In this document: one piece after another, positions 53,459-62,572 of the stretch
How positions within the stretch are numbered: the first letter of the stretch is position 1
How the letters are laid out: every line of letters begins with the position of its first letter
Source of the DNA: Bradyrhizobium sp. G127
GTDB lineage: Bacteria > Pseudomonadota > Alphaproteobacteria > Rhizobiales > Xanthobacteraceae
DNA length: 64,000 nucleotides
Direction of reading: 5' to 3'
Assembly: GCF_021502575.1 (NCBI RefSeq)
Contig: NZ_JAKFGN010000002.1
Location: 992,001-1,056,000 of the forward strand
Translations under genes and position numbers: made by a program
Notes under the pieces: model-generated
What the model was told of the DNA's origin: nothing
Databases searched by the model: none
What the model saw: the letters and a program-made list of their open reading frames with translations, nothing else

Positions 53459-55423
53459 CTATCCGACGACGCGCAGGGCGGCGTCACGGAGCGGCAATAT
53501 CCCGTCACCCTCCTTCGGCTGCGCCGGCTGAGCAAGGTTCAGGCAATATTGCGCGGCCGCACTGAGGCTCGTCGCAATGGCGTCCGCCTTGCCCGCGTTT
53601 TTCGTCACCGCGTCATTTTCCGCCATCCAGTGACAGACGAGAATTTTCGCCTGCGGGATCTTGCGGCGCAGTTTGCGCACGACGTGGCGGGTATAGGCCG
53701 GGCTTGCATCGTCGAGCGCCGACACGCAGACCAATGCGACGCCTTCGCCGTCCAGACGAAAGATTCCCGCGCTGGAGACATCTTCCTTCTTCGCGACGCG
53801 CGCGCCCAACCCGTGCTTGGAGAGAATTTGCGCAAGGATCAGTGCCGCCGCCTCGTCAAGATCGCTGCGTTCGGCCACGCACAGCACCGGCTGCTCCGCC
53901 TGCCATTCGGGCGGCAGGCCCTCCCGGATCAGGAACGGCAGTTCGGGCATCGGGACAATACTGGCATTGATTGCGGCTTCGGTCTCCGTGTCATTGCTGT
54001 CGCCATCCCGCGCATCATCATCCTGATCCGCGAGATCGTCGATCAATTCGACAACGCTGTCGCGGATCTCGGCAAGACGCGTGATGGGCAGGCGGTCGCG
54101 CTTCATGTCGTCGTGCGCAAGCTTCAGGCCCTTGAGCGCGACCTTTTCATAATAGTCGGAGAGCGTGCGCTCCTTGAGATATTCCTCGGCCTTCTCGACA
54201 GCTTCGCCGGGATCGTCGGCAAGCATGCGCTGATAGAAAATCTCCGGAGGCGACAGCGCGGGACGATCGCCCAGCAGGATGTCGAAGAACTTCAAGCGCT
54301 CCACATGACGGCCGAGCACGACGAGACACACGGTCAGCGGCGTCGCGACCACCAGCCCGATCGGCCCCCAGAGCGCGGTCCAGAACGTCGCCGACACCAC
54401 CACCGCGAAAGGAGAGAGACCGCTGCTGTGACCGAACAGCATCGGCTCGATGGCATGACCGACCAGGAGTTCGGTGATCAGAATGAGCGCCGCGGTCCAT
54501 GCCAGCATCGACCAGCCTGGGTCGACGGCAATTGCAAGCGTGAGCGGAAAAAACGCCGCGACGAACGCACCGATATAAGGCACAAAGCGCATGATGCCGG
54601 CGAGAATGCCCCACAGGATCGCGCTCGGCACGCCGATCATCCATAGCCCAAGTCCGATCACCAGGCCGAAAGCCGCGTTCAATCCCAGTTGCGACAGGAA
54701 CAGGCGGCTCAGGCGGCTCGCGGCGTCGTCTATGGCCGACGTCGCTTTTTGCAGATCGTTCGATCCCGCAAGCTTGATCAGGCGATTGCGCAAATCCTCG
54801 CGCTGAAAAAGAATGAAGACGACGAAGATGACGACCACGCCCACTGTCGCCAGCGGATGCAGCAGTGGCGCGATCAGCGACGACACATTCTCCAGCGCGG
54901 TGGGCGGCGGCGACCTGACCTCGACGGGGATGGGATGCGTCTGCTGTTCGGGCGCAGGCGCGAGGGAGACGTCGGTCTCCTTCTCCGCGTTGTTCTCCGG
55001 CTTGTTCAATTCCTTGCCGAGGCTTTGAAGAACCTGGGCCGCCCGCTCCAGCGGACCGGCCGTGGTCGCGCTTTTCAGCGACGAAATCTTCTGGCGCATG
55101 GTTTGCTGATAGGTCGGCAGCTTCTCCGCGAGCTGGGTGATCTGGGTGGCGATGAGGCTGCCGAGGCCGAACAGGACCAGAAACGCCACGACCACCACCA
55201 GCGGCACGGCAACCGCGCGGGGCAGCCGCCACCGCTCAAGAAGGTCCACGGGCGGCGCGAGAACGAAACTCAACAGAATGGCCAGCGCGATGGGGACGAA
55301 GATTTCCCGCCCTACATAAAGGCCCGTAATGACGAGCGCGGCGATAATGGCCACAGGGAGTGCGGCTCCCGTTCCCGGCGCGGACGGGATGGACTTTGCG
55401 GTCGCCGTCTGGTCGATCTTCAC
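53459..55423 (-). CDS. AI-2E family transporter (PerM-like) with long cytoplasmic tail
   Basis: About 654 residues from the GTG at 55423, chosen for AGGGG seven bases upstream and because the 37 codons before it look non-coding. The membrane part has the PerM/AI-2E pattern: VAIIAALVITGLYVGREIFVPIALAILLSFVLAPPVDLLERWRLPR, a long soluble loop (110-210), FLSQLGLNAAFGLVIGLGLWMIGVP, GIMRFVPYIGAFVAAFFPL, and VGHAIEPMLFGHSSGLSPFAVVVSATFWTALWG. PerM proteins are about 350 residues; here some 270 further residues follow, ending in an alpha/beta-looking domain (QPVLCVAERSDLDEAAALILAQIL). Substrate uncertain. Confidence 0.9.
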   Translation of the reverse strand: MKIDQTATAKSIPSAPGTGAALPVAIIAALVITGLYVGREIFVPIALAILLSFVLAPPVDLLERWRLPRAVAVPLVVVVAFLVLFGLGSLIATQITQLAEKLPTYQQTMRQKISSLKSATTAGPLERAAQVLQSLGKELNKPENNAEKETDVSLAPAPEQQTHPIPVEVRSPPPTALENVSSLIAPLLHPLATVGVVVIFVVFILFQREDLRNRLIKLAGSNDLQKATSAIDDAASRLSRLFLSQLGLNAAFGLVIGLGLWMIGVPSAILWGILAGIMRFVPYIGAFVAAFFPLTLAIAVDPGWSMLAWTAALILITELLVGHAIEPMLFGHSSGLSPFAVVVSATFWTALWGPIGLVVATPLTVCLVVLGRHVERLKFFDILLGDRPALSPPEIFYQRMLADDPGEAVEKAEEYLKERTLSDYYEKVALKGLKLAHDDMKRDRLPITRLAEIRDSVVELIDDLADQDDDARDGDSNDTETEAAINASIVPMPELPFLIREGLPPEWQAEQPVLCVAERSDLDEAAALILAQILSKHGLGARVAKKEDVSSAGIFRLDGEGVALVCVSALDDASPAYTRHVVRKLRRKIPQAKILVCHWMAENDAVTKNAGKADAIATSLSAAAQYCLNLAQPAQPKEGDGILPLRDAALRVVG

Positions 55424-55528
55424 AAATGTGCCCCTGATAACGGTCTTCCCCCGAGATCCAACGTCAACCGGCCGCCATCGTTCCCGTCCGCTCCCGGTCT
55501 CCTGACGTCCAAAAAAACTTCCGGGCGA

Positions 55529-55556
55529 TGTCACATCCCGCCCCGGCCGCCTCGTC
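55529..55556 (+). promoter_or_regulatory. ECF41-type sigma factor promoter
   Basis: TGTCACA (55529-55535), a 17-base spacer, and CGTC (55553-55556) match the published ECF41 target promoter pattern. It lies about 85 bases before the first gene of the three-gene cluster that encodes the ECF41 sigma factor, so the cluster is probably autoregulated. Confidence 0.7.
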
Positions 55557-55643
55557 TTGACAGCGAACTTGCAAGGCGGGCCTCATCGAACGCCTTGCCT
55601 GCATTCGGAAGCGCCGCAACGCGGCATGAACATGGAGGCCATC

Positions 55644-56402
55644 ATGAAGATCGTCGTTATTGGAGGCTCGGGCCTCATCGGATCGAAAGTCGTTGCCGGG
55701 TTGCGTCAGCGCGGCCATGAGGTTCTGGCGGCCTCGCCGTCCACCGGCGTCAACACCGTCACGGGCGAAGGACTGAAAGACGCATTTGCAGGCGCGCAGG
55801 TCGTGATCGACGTGGCGAACTCGCCGTCGTTTGAAACGGCAGCGGCGATGGCCTTCTTTGAGGCGGCGGGACACAACATCTTCGCGGCGGAAAAAGCCGC
55901 AGGCGTAAAGCATCACGTCGCGTTGTCGGTGGTCGGCACCGAGCGCCTGCTCGAGTTCGGCTATTTCGGCGCCAAGCTGGCGCAAGAACGCGCCATTGAG
56001 AATTCCGGCCAGCCCTACACCATCGTCCGCGCCACACAGTTCTTCGAATTCGTCGGCGGCATCGCACAGGAAGCAACCAAGGGAGATACCGTCCGCGTCT
56101 CGTCCGCGCGAATCCAGCCGATGGCGGCCGATGATGTCGCCGCCGCGGTGGTGGATGCCGCTCTCGCGGGGCCCGTGAATGGAATGATCGAAATTGCCGG
56201 ACCGGAATCGTTCCAGATGGATCAGTTGATCCGGACCTATCTCGCCGTCCGGAACGACCGCAAGGAGGTGATCACCGATCCCGAAGCGCGCTACTTCGGC
56301 ATCAGGCTCGATGACCGCTCGCTGACGCCGGACGTCGGCGCACGCCTCGGCACCATCACATTCGATGAATGGCTGCGCGGCCAACCGGCCGCCGCCGCGT
56401 GA
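55644..56402 (+). CDS. NAD(P)-binding oxidoreductase/epimerase (NmrA/SDR-like), ECF41 partner
   Basis: 252 residues from the ATG at 55644, with GGAGG five bases upstream. MKIVVIGGSGLIGSKVVAGLRQRGHEVLAASPSTGVNTVTGEGL gives an NADP-binding loop with GxxGxxG; YTIVRATQFFEFVGG and AADDVAAAVVDAALAG are typical of NmrA-type atypical SDRs. Such oxidoreductase/epimerase genes are one of the three classic neighbours (COE) of ECF41 sigma factors. Substrate unknown. Confidence 0.88.
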   Translation: MKIVVIGGSGLIGSKVVAGLRQRGHEVLAASPSTGVNTVTGEGLKDAFAGAQVVIDVANSPSFETAAAMAFFEAAGHNIFAAEKAAGVKHHVALSVVGTERLLEFGYFGAKLAQERAIENSGQPYTIVRATQFFEFVGGIAQEATKGDTVRVSSARIQPMAADDVAAAVVDAALAGPVNGMIEIAGPESFQMDQLIRTYLAVRNDRKEVITDPEARYFGIRLDDRSLTPDVGARLGTITFDEWLRGQPAAAA

Positions 56403-56444
56403 TCGATCACGAACCTCAACACACCAACCCAGATGGAGACACCG

Positions 56445-56921
56445 ATGATCCCCCGATTGGAAAACCCGCACAAGCTGGCCCCCGACGCGGTCAAGGCCAT
56501 GATGGCGCTCGAAGCTGCCATCAAGAAGAGCGGCCTCGAGCACAACCTGATCGAACTCGTCAAAATGCGCGCTTCGCAGATCAACGGCTGCGCCTTCTGC
56601 ATCCACATGCATGCGACCGACGCGCGCAAGGGCGGTGAAAGCGAAATGAGGCTTTACATGCTGAACGCTTGGCGCGAGTCTCCGCTCTACAGCAATCGGG
56701 AGCGCGCGGCGCTGGCCTGGACGGAAGCCCTGACGCTGCTGGCCGCAACCGGCGCACCGGACAGCGATTACGCATTGCTGAAGAGCGAATTCAACGAGAG
56801 CGAACAGGTCAACCTGACCATGCTGATCGGCGCCATCAACGTCTGGAATCGTCTGCAGGTCGGCTTCCGCGCGCTCCATCCCGTGGACAAGGCGCAGGAC
56901 AAGGCCGATGCCGCTGCCTGA
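56445..56921 (+). CDS. Carboxymuconolactone decarboxylase/AhpD-like protein, ECF41 partner
   Basis: 158 residues from the ATG at 56445 (GGAG seven bases upstream; the ATG at 56433 lacks a site). The AhpD-type motif E37-x11-C49-A-F-C52-x3-H56 lies in LIELVKMRASQINGCAFCIHMHATDARKGG, giving a redox-active CxxC and proton relay for peroxidase activity. The stop overlaps the sigma factor start by 14 bases, so the two are translated together. Confidence 0.9.
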   Translation: MIPRLENPHKLAPDAVKAMMALEAAIKKSGLEHNLIELVKMRASQINGCAFCIHMHATDARKGGESEMRLYMLNAWRESPLYSNRERAALAWTEALTLLAATGAPDSDYALLKSEFNESEQVNLTMLIGAINVWNRLQVGFRALHPVDKAQDKADAAA

Positions 56922-57810
56922 CGACAGCACCCGGATATTCGAGACGCACCGGCCGCGGCTGGTGCGTCTCGCCTATCGCATGCTGGGCTCGGTGGCCGAA
57001 GCCGAGGACGTCGTGCAGGACGCGTGGCTGCGCTGGCAACAGGTCGATCTCGCCAGGGTCGATTCCCCGAGCGCCTTTCTTTCCCGCATCGTCACCAGAC
57101 TGTGCCTCGACGTGATGAAGTCCGCGCGGTCACGCCGCGAAACCTATGTCGGATCGTGGCTGCCGGAGCCGATGATCGAGGAGTCGGACGAGATGGATCA
57201 GGACGACCTCACGCTGACGCTGATGCTTGCGCTGGAACGGCTGTCGCCGCTGGAGCGCGCCGCCTTCCTGCTGCACGATGTGTTCGGCGTGCCGCTCGAT
57301 GAAGTCGCGGTGACGGTCGAGCGCGATCCCGCCGCTGTCCGCCAGCTCGCCGCCCGCGCACGCAAGCATGTGCAGGAGGCGCGGCCGCGCTATACCGTCG
57401 CGCGCGACGAAGGCAGCCGTATCGCCGAAGCCTTCTTCATCGCCTCGCGCAGCGGCGACACCAATGCCTTGCGCGCGATCCTCGCGCAGAATGTCGTGAT
57501 CCGCTCCGACGGCGGCGGCAAGGTCATCGCCTTCCGCAATCCGATCATCGGACTGGAGCGCGCGCTGCGTCTGTACCAAGGCCTCACCCGCAAGCTGCGG
57601 ATGCGGCCAGCGGCGGACCTGTTCCAGCCGATGCGGATCGACGGACTGCCGGGCTATGTCAGCTACGAGCGCGACAATGTATTTCAGACCACGGCGTTCG
57701 CGATCGAGGACGGCAAGATCACCGAGATCTATATCACCCGCAATCCCGACAAGCTGCGCCATGTCGCGGCGGCGCTGACCATCCCCGGAGCGGCGGGAAC
57801 ACGTCATTAA
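56908..57810 (+). CDS. ECF41-family RNA polymerase sigma factor with SnoaL-like C-terminal domain
   Basis: 300 residues. Sigma region 2 (HRPRLVRLAYRMLGSVAEAEDVVQDAWLRWQ) and region 4 (LSPLERAAFLLHDVFGVPLDEVAVTVERDPAAVRQLAARARKHV) are joined by a linker containing WLPEP (85-89). The C-terminal extension has DGGGK (201-205) and NPDKL (279-283), the ECF41 hallmarks; this SnoaL-like domain takes the place of a separate anti-sigma factor. It likely drives the promoter at 55529. Confidence 0.94.
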   Translation: MPLPDDSTRIFETHRPRLVRLAYRMLGSVAEAEDVVQDAWLRWQQVDLARVDSPSAFLSRIVTRLCLDVMKSARSRRETYVGSWLPEPMIEESDEMDQDDLTLTLMLALERLSPLERAAFLLHDVFGVPLDEVAVTVERDPAAVRQLAARARKHVQEARPRYTVARDEGSRIAEAFFIASRSGDTNALRAILAQNVVIRSDGGGKVIAFRNPIIGLERALRLYQGLTRKLRMRPAADLFQPMRIDGLPGYVSYERDNVFQTTAFAIEDGKITEIYITRNPDKLRHVAAALTIPGAAGTRH

Positions 57811-57823
57811 TGGCGGCTCGCCG

Positions 57824-57874
57824 GCAAAGGCGAAATGGTGACGGACTTCGCTGCAAAGGGCGCAATGGTGACGG
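57824..57874. repeat. Short direct repeat
   Basis: GCAAAGG(G)CG(A/C)AATGGTGACGG occurs twice (57824-57844 and 57853-57874) in the otherwise empty 298-base gap after the sigma factor. A 64-codon open frame across it looks spurious. Confidence 0.35.
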
Positions 57875-58108
57875 CAATCCGGCGCGCAGCCCACAGCCGA
57901 GATGCCACGCCCGGCACATCATCGCCGATGCCCATTGCCGGCAGATGAACAAGTTCAGGCCGTGGGACGGCAAACGGCTCTCCAGATCAATCTGTGTCCT
58001 CTGACCAGCGCAGCCGATCTTGCGCTTGCCAAGTTGCCGCCGTGTGCAAAGATCGAACCATTGCCGATTGACTGACCGAAAATTTGTTCACTGCACCATT
58101 GTCTCGGA

Positions 58109-58582
58109 ATGGAGGCTGCTTTGAGCGAGTCACTTCATCCGGCCGCCCCTCATCATCTCCCTGGCTTTATCACCGCGCCCGGTGACACCGACATTCTGAT
58201 GGTGGCCGTGGGCGTCATTCTCGTGGCGGCCATTTTGTTCGTCGGCAACATCTATCTTCAGATCCATTCGCTGCCGGAGCGCATGGCGCACAAGTCGCAG
58301 AAGCTGCAGTTCGAGATCGTCGCGGTGCTCTGTCTGCTCGCGCTGTTTACGCACAATCATCTGTTCTGGGTGATCGGGCTGTTTCTCGCGATGGTCGACC
58401 TGCCCGATTTCAGCACGCCGCTGCGCAGCATTGCGGGCTCGGTGCAGAAGATGGCCGGCATTCCGCCCGCCCCCGATCCATCCGAGCCGCCGGTGCAGGC
58501 GTCGACGCACGCCGCTCCCGCCGATGTATCCGACACAATGAAAACTCCCGTCGGCAAGACCGAGGTGCAGGGTCATGCTTGA
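58109..58582 (+). CDS. Small two-helix membrane protein preceding an HlyD-like gene
   Basis: 157 residues. Helix 1 (ILMVAVGVILVAAILFVGNIYLQI) and helices 2-3 (FEIVAVLCLLALFTHNHLFWVIGLFLAMVDL) are followed by a Pro/Ala-rich soluble tail. A TTG at 58121 with GGAGG five bases upstream is an alternative start. It overlaps the HlyD-like gene by 8 bases and is surely co-translated, suggesting it forms the inner-membrane companion of that protein. No named family. Confidence 0.66.
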   Translation: MEAALSESLHPAAPHHLPGFITAPGDTDILMVAVGVILVAAILFVGNIYLQIHSLPERMAHKSQKLQFEIVAVLCLLALFTHNHLFWVIGLFLAMVDLPDFSTPLRSIAGSVQKMAGIPPAPDPSEPPVQASTHAAPADVSDTMKTPVGKTEVQGHA

Positions 58583-59807
58583 ACTGATCCTCTGCTCGCT
58601 TTTGACGGTGTTTCCCGACTATCTCTACCGCCGCTATGCGCAGGGAAAGCGGTTCGGCAAGGAGATCACGCTGTTCTCGGTCTGGTATGAACTGCGATGG
58701 GGCATCACCGCCTGCGTGATGCTGACGGTCGCCCTGATCACCGTGATCTTCTATTTCCACCCGTCCACGACCAGCGCGACGCTGTACTACAGAACCGTTC
58801 CGATCGTGCCGGAGACCATTGGACGCGTATCGCAGGTTCACGCGGATTTCAGCGCCCCCGTCAAACAGGGCGACGTCCTCTTCAAGCTGGACAGCGCAAA
58901 GCAGGAAGCTGCACTCGAAACCGCACGGCGCAAGATCGCCGAGATCGACGCGGCCTTGGTGGCGGCGCAGGCGGATGTTTTGAAAGCCGACGCGCAGATT
59001 CAGGAAGCCAAAAGTTCACTGCAACAGGCCTCCGATGAACTCGACGTCAAGCGCGACCTGCAAAAGCGCAATCCCGGCATCGTCCCGCAGCGCGACATCG
59101 AAAAGCTGGACGTGATCCTGACCGGACGACAGGGCACGCTCGATGCCGTCACCGCCTCGAAGCAATCGGTGATGGCCCGCGTCAATTCCCTGCTGCCAGC
59201 GGAGAAGGCCAGCGCGCAGGCGGCGCTTGCCGAAGCTCAGGTGGATCTGGACAAGACCTCGATCCGCGCCGGCGTCGCCGGCCGTGTCGAACAGTTCACG
59301 TTGCGGCCGGGCGATGTCGTCAATCCGATGATGCGATCGGCCGGCGTCCTGATTCCGGAAGGCGCAGGCCGGCGCGCGCTGGCTGCCGGGTTCGGCCAGA
59401 TCGAAGCGCAGGTCATGAAGGTCGGGATGGTGGCCGAGGCCACCTGCATCTCGAAGCCGTGGACCGTGATCCCGATGGTGATCACGAGCGTGCAGGACTA
59501 CATCGCGGCAGGCCAGTTCCGCGGCGGCGAACAACTGCTCGAAGCCCAGCAGACGTTGAGGCCGGGTTCAATTCTCGTCTTCATGGAGCCGATCTATCAG
59601 GGCGGGCTCGAGGGCGTCACCCCTGGCAGCAGTTGCATCGCCAACGCCTACACCAGCAACCACGACGTGATCGCCGCAAAGGAGACCGGCACATCGAAAC
59701 GCATCTGGCTGCACGCCGTGGATGCCGTCGGCATCGTGCATGCGATGCTGCTGCGGATTCAGGCGCTGCTGCTTCCAGTCAAGACGCTGGTGATGAGCGG
59801 GCACTAG
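58575..59807 (+). CDS. HlyD/EmrA-type membrane fusion protein
   Basis: 410 residues. One N-terminal membrane anchor (WGITACVMLTVALITVIFYF), a lipoyl half (ETIGRVSQVHADFSAPVKQGDVLFKLDSAKQEAALETAR), a long alpha-helical hairpin (about 125-230) and the second lipoyl half (DLDKTSIRAGVAGRVEQFTLRPGDVVNP). Such proteins bridge an inner-membrane pump to an outer-membrane channel. No RND, MFS or ABC pump gene follows, only the small membrane protein before it. Confidence 0.9.
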   Translation: MLELILCSLLTVFPDYLYRRYAQGKRFGKEITLFSVWYELRWGITACVMLTVALITVIFYFHPSTTSATLYYRTVPIVPETIGRVSQVHADFSAPVKQGDVLFKLDSAKQEAALETARRKIAEIDAALVAAQADVLKADAQIQEAKSSLQQASDELDVKRDLQKRNPGIVPQRDIEKLDVILTGRQGTLDAVTASKQSVMARVNSLLPAEKASAQAALAEAQVDLDKTSIRAGVAGRVEQFTLRPGDVVNPMMRSAGVLIPEGAGRRALAAGFGQIEAQVMKVGMVAEATCISKPWTVIPMVITSVQDYIAAGQFRGGEQLLEAQQTLRPGSILVFMEPIYQGGLEGVTPGSSCIANAYTSNHDVIAAKETGTSKRIWLHAVDAVGIVHAMLLRIQALLLPVKTLVMSGH

Positions 59808-59863
59808 GCTGGGAATCGAGACGGCAACGATTGAGTCGAAGGTCGAGGCGGTCTGCTTCAACG

Positions 59864-60307
59864 TTAGTCGTGCAGCGACACTTCGTCAGCCGGGATGAAG
59901 CGAAGCGTGCCCGCCTGACGCGTCGGCTGGCCGGTGTCGTTCGTATGATTGACGCCGTCCATGACCGGCACCTCGGGAAAATCGAACGGGCTTATCCCGT
60001 CCAGACACGCCACGTTGACGGCATACAGATTCTGGTTAGATCGCCGTTGATGATGCGTATATATTCCACAGCGAGAACAGAAGAAGTGCTGCACCGATCC
60101 GGTATGGAAGCGGTACGTTGTCAGCACATCCTCGCCCTGCAGGATCTTGATCCCGCCCATTTCCGCCATGACGACGACGGCGCCTCGCATCCGGCAGTAA
60201 GAGCAGGTGCAGCGCCGGATCGAACTGAAGCCGTCACTGAGTGTCGCCTCGAAACGCACTGCGCCGCAATGGCACCGGCCAGCGGCCACGTTCGTGTCGC
60301 ACAACAT
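59864..60307 (-). CDS. GFA-domain (CENP-V/glutathione-dependent formaldehyde-activating-like) zinc protein
   Basis: 147 residues from the ATG at 60307. GRCHCGAVRFEATL, RRCTCSYCRMRGAVVV and HFFCSRCGIYTHHQRR give the C-x-C, C-x2-C and C-x2-C zinc ligands of the GFA fold. Only a minority of the family has proven formaldehyde-glutathione activity. A TTG at 60367 would lengthen the protein but has no ribosome site. Confidence 0.86.
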   Translation of the reverse strand: MLCDTNVAAGRCHCGAVRFEATLSDGFSSIRRCTCSYCRMRGAVVVMAEMGGIKILQGEDVLTTYRFHTGSVQHFFCSRCGIYTHHQRRSNQNLYAVNVACLDGISPFDFPEVPVMDGVNHTNDTGQPTRQAGTLRFIPADEVSLHD

Positions 60308-60404
60308 GTTGCCTGCGTCTCCTGTTCGGGTGACTTCTACCCCTGGAAATGCGGTTGCGGTGTTCAAAAATCTGCGAGCCGATGTTGCAGGTCGCAGATT
60401 CGCG

Positions 60405-61526
60405 CTACCTGCCCCACACCTCGGTCGCGATCTCGGCGGTGAGCCGCAGCTTGGCCCATTGCTCGTCCTCGGTGAGGATGTTGCCTTCTTCGGTGGAGGC
60501 GAAGCCGCATTGCGGCGACAGCGCGAGCTGATCGAGCGGCACCAGCGCCGCCGCCTCCATCAATCGCTTCTTGATGTCGTCCTTCTTCTCCAGCGCGCCG
60601 GTCTTCGACGTGATGAGGCCGAGCACCACCACCTTGTTGCCCTTCGGCAGAAAGCGCAGCGGCTCGAACCCGCCGGCGCGGTCGGAATCGTATTCGAGGA
60701 AATAGCCGTCGTAGTTGACGCGCGCCAAAAGCGTCTCCGCCACCGGCTCGTAGCCGCCCGACGCGATCCAGTTCGAGCGGAAATTGCCGCGGCACACGTG
60801 CGTGGTGATGGTCATGTCGGCGGGCCGTTCGGCAATCGCGTAGTTGATGACGCGGGCGTAGACCGCCGGCAGGCTGTCGGGATCTTCGCCCCGTGCCCTC
60901 AGCTTGGCCCGCTGGTCTTCCGAGCAGAGATAGGCCCATACCGTGTCGTCGAATTGCAGATAGCGGCATCCCGCGTCGTAGAACGCCTGCACGGCCTTGC
61001 GCCAGGTCTTCGCCAGATCGACGAAGAAGTCGTCGATGTTCGGATAGGCCTGTTCCGAGACCGCAGCCCGCCCGCCGCGATAATGCAGCAGCGACGGCGA
61101 CGGGATCGTCATCTTCGCCACGACGCCGGCGAGATCGCAGCGGTCCTTGAGCAGCTTGAAGTGCTCGATCATCGGATGCTTGTCGGGAAAATCGATTTTG
61201 CCGGTGACGCGAATGCTTTCACCGCTGGTGACCCGGCCCGCGACCACCGCGCCCTCGGTCTTGTGAAGTTCGCACCCCGCCAGATGTTTCAGGAAATCGA
61301 AATGCCACCACACCCGGCGCATCTCGCCGTCGGTGGCGAGCCGCAAGCCGGACTGCTTCTGCTTCTGCACGATCTTGCCGATTTCGAGATTTTCGACGCG
61401 CAGCAGTTCGGCGGCGGTAATGGCGCCCTTCTGGAACTTCGCGCGCGCTTCCTTGACCCGCTGCGGCCGCAGCAGACTGCCGACATGATCGGCGCGGAAA
61501 GGTGGTCTTGATCTCTGCATCGTCAT
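60405..61526 (-). CDS. MetE C-terminal-like methyltransferase (cobalamin-independent methionine synthase family)
   Basis: 373 residues, corresponding to the catalytic C-terminal half of MetE alone. FRADHVGSLLRPQRVKEAR, ATDGEMRRVWWHFDFL, FDDTVWAYLC, the zinc motif TTHVCRGNFRSNW and LALSPQCGFAST with the final Cys are present. Stand-alone proteins of this kind (YxjG/YxjH-like) use alternative methyl donors or substrates. It follows purU by 13 bases, which may link it to one-carbon metabolism. Confidence 0.88.
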   Translation of the reverse strand: MTMQRSRPPFRADHVGSLLRPQRVKEARAKFQKGAITAAELLRVENLEIGKIVQKQKQSGLRLATDGEMRRVWWHFDFLKHLAGCELHKTEGAVVAGRVTSGESIRVTGKIDFPDKHPMIEHFKLLKDRCDLAGVVAKMTIPSPSLLHYRGGRAAVSEQAYPNIDDFFVDLAKTWRKAVQAFYDAGCRYLQFDDTVWAYLCSEDQRAKLRARGEDPDSLPAVYARVINYAIAERPADMTITTHVCRGNFRSNWIASGGYEPVAETLLARVNYDGYFLEYDSDRAGGFEPLRFLPKGNKVVVLGLITSKTGALEKKDDIKKRLMEAAALVPLDQLALSPQCGFASTEEGNILTEDEQWAKLRLTAEIATEVWGR

Positions 61527-61539
61527 GCCCGAACCGGCT

Positions 61540-62403
61540 TTAATCCGTGAACACCACCGTCTTGAGGCCGTTGAGGATCACGCGGTCTTCGAGGTGATAG
61601 CGTATGCCCCGCGCGAGCACGCGGCGCTCGATGTCGGCGCCCTTGCGCACGAGATCGTCCGGCGCGTCGCGGTGGCTGATGCGCTCGATGTCCTGCTCGA
61701 TGATCGGGCCTTCATCCAGCGCGCTGGTGACGTAATGCGCGGTCGCGCCGATCAGCTTGACGCCGCGCTCATGCGCCTGATGGTAGGGTTTGGCGCCCTT
61801 GAAGCCCGGCAGGAACGAGTGGTGGATGTTGATGCAGCGCCCGCTGAGCTTGCCGGCGAAGTCTTCCGACAGCACCTGCATGTAGCGCGCCAGCACCACG
61901 AGGTCCGTCCTGGTGTCCTGAATGATCTTCCAGACCGCGGCTTCCTGCGCGTCCTTGGTGGCGCGCGTCACCGGCAGATGGTGAAACGGGATATCGCCGA
62001 AATCGAGCCCGCTGTAGGTCTCGCGCGGATGATTGGAGACGATCGCGGTCGGGATCATCGGCAGTTCGCCGCGCCGCCAGCGATAAAGAATGTCGGCGAG
62101 GCAATGATCGAATTTCGACACCATCAGCAGCACGCGGTGATGCGCGCTGCGGTCGCGCAACTGCCACGCCATCTCGAACGGCTTGGCGATGACGCCGAAC
62201 CCGGCCTGCAGCGTGGCGAGGTCCGCCGTTGTCGCAGGCGAATCGAACATCACCCGCATGAAGAATTTTCCGGTCTCGATGTCGCTGTATTGCTGCGCGT
62301 CGAGAATGTTCTGCCCGTTGGCGAACAGGAAGGTCGAGACCGCCGACACGATGCCGGGACGGTCTGGACAGGACAGGGTCAATACGAATTGCTGTGCAGA
62401 CAT
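61540..62403 (-). CDS. purU: Formyltetrahydrofolate deformylase
   Basis: 287 residues from the ATG at 62403. An ACT domain opens ([36 protein letters not shown]); the hydrolase domain has [69 protein letters not shown] (catalytic His and Asp). It releases formate from 10-formyl-THF. The 52 codons upstream in frame are non-coding leader. Confidence 0.95.
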   Translation of the reverse strand: MSAQQFVLTLSCPDRPGIVSAVSTFLFANGQNILDAQQYSDIETGKFFMRVMFDSPATTADLATLQAGFGVIAKPFEMAWQLRDRSAHHRVLLMVSKFDHCLADILYRWRRGELPMIPTAIVSNHPRETYSGLDFGDIPFHHLPVTRATKDAQEAAVWKIIQDTRTDLVVLARYMQVLSEDFAGKLSGRCINIHHSFLPGFKGAKPYHQAHERGVKLIGATAHYVTSALDEGPIIEQDIERISHRDAPDDLVRKGADIERRVLARGIRYHLEDRVILNGLKTVVFTD

Positions 62404-62572
62404 GGGGGGCAGGATCTTGGGGGATCTGGAGGCGGGATGTGGCCCTCCTCTAGCACTCATGCGCAACTTTCGCCAATCCTGAGCAGAACAGGCTGGTCCT
62501 CGCCAGCGAGCGGTCATAATCTGCCGGTATTCATGCAACTTTCGTCGCTGAAACGGCACTCCGAAGGGTCCT

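Noticed and set aside
55464-56930. 488-codon minus-strand open frame
   Set aside because: Antisense to the ECF41 partner genes; no recognisable domain.
57810-58004. 64-codon open frame after the sigma factor
   Set aside because: Contains a short direct repeat and no domain; composition is not gene-like.
60207-61511. 434-codon plus-strand open frame
   Set aside because: Antisense to the MetE-like gene; His/Arg-rich shadow.
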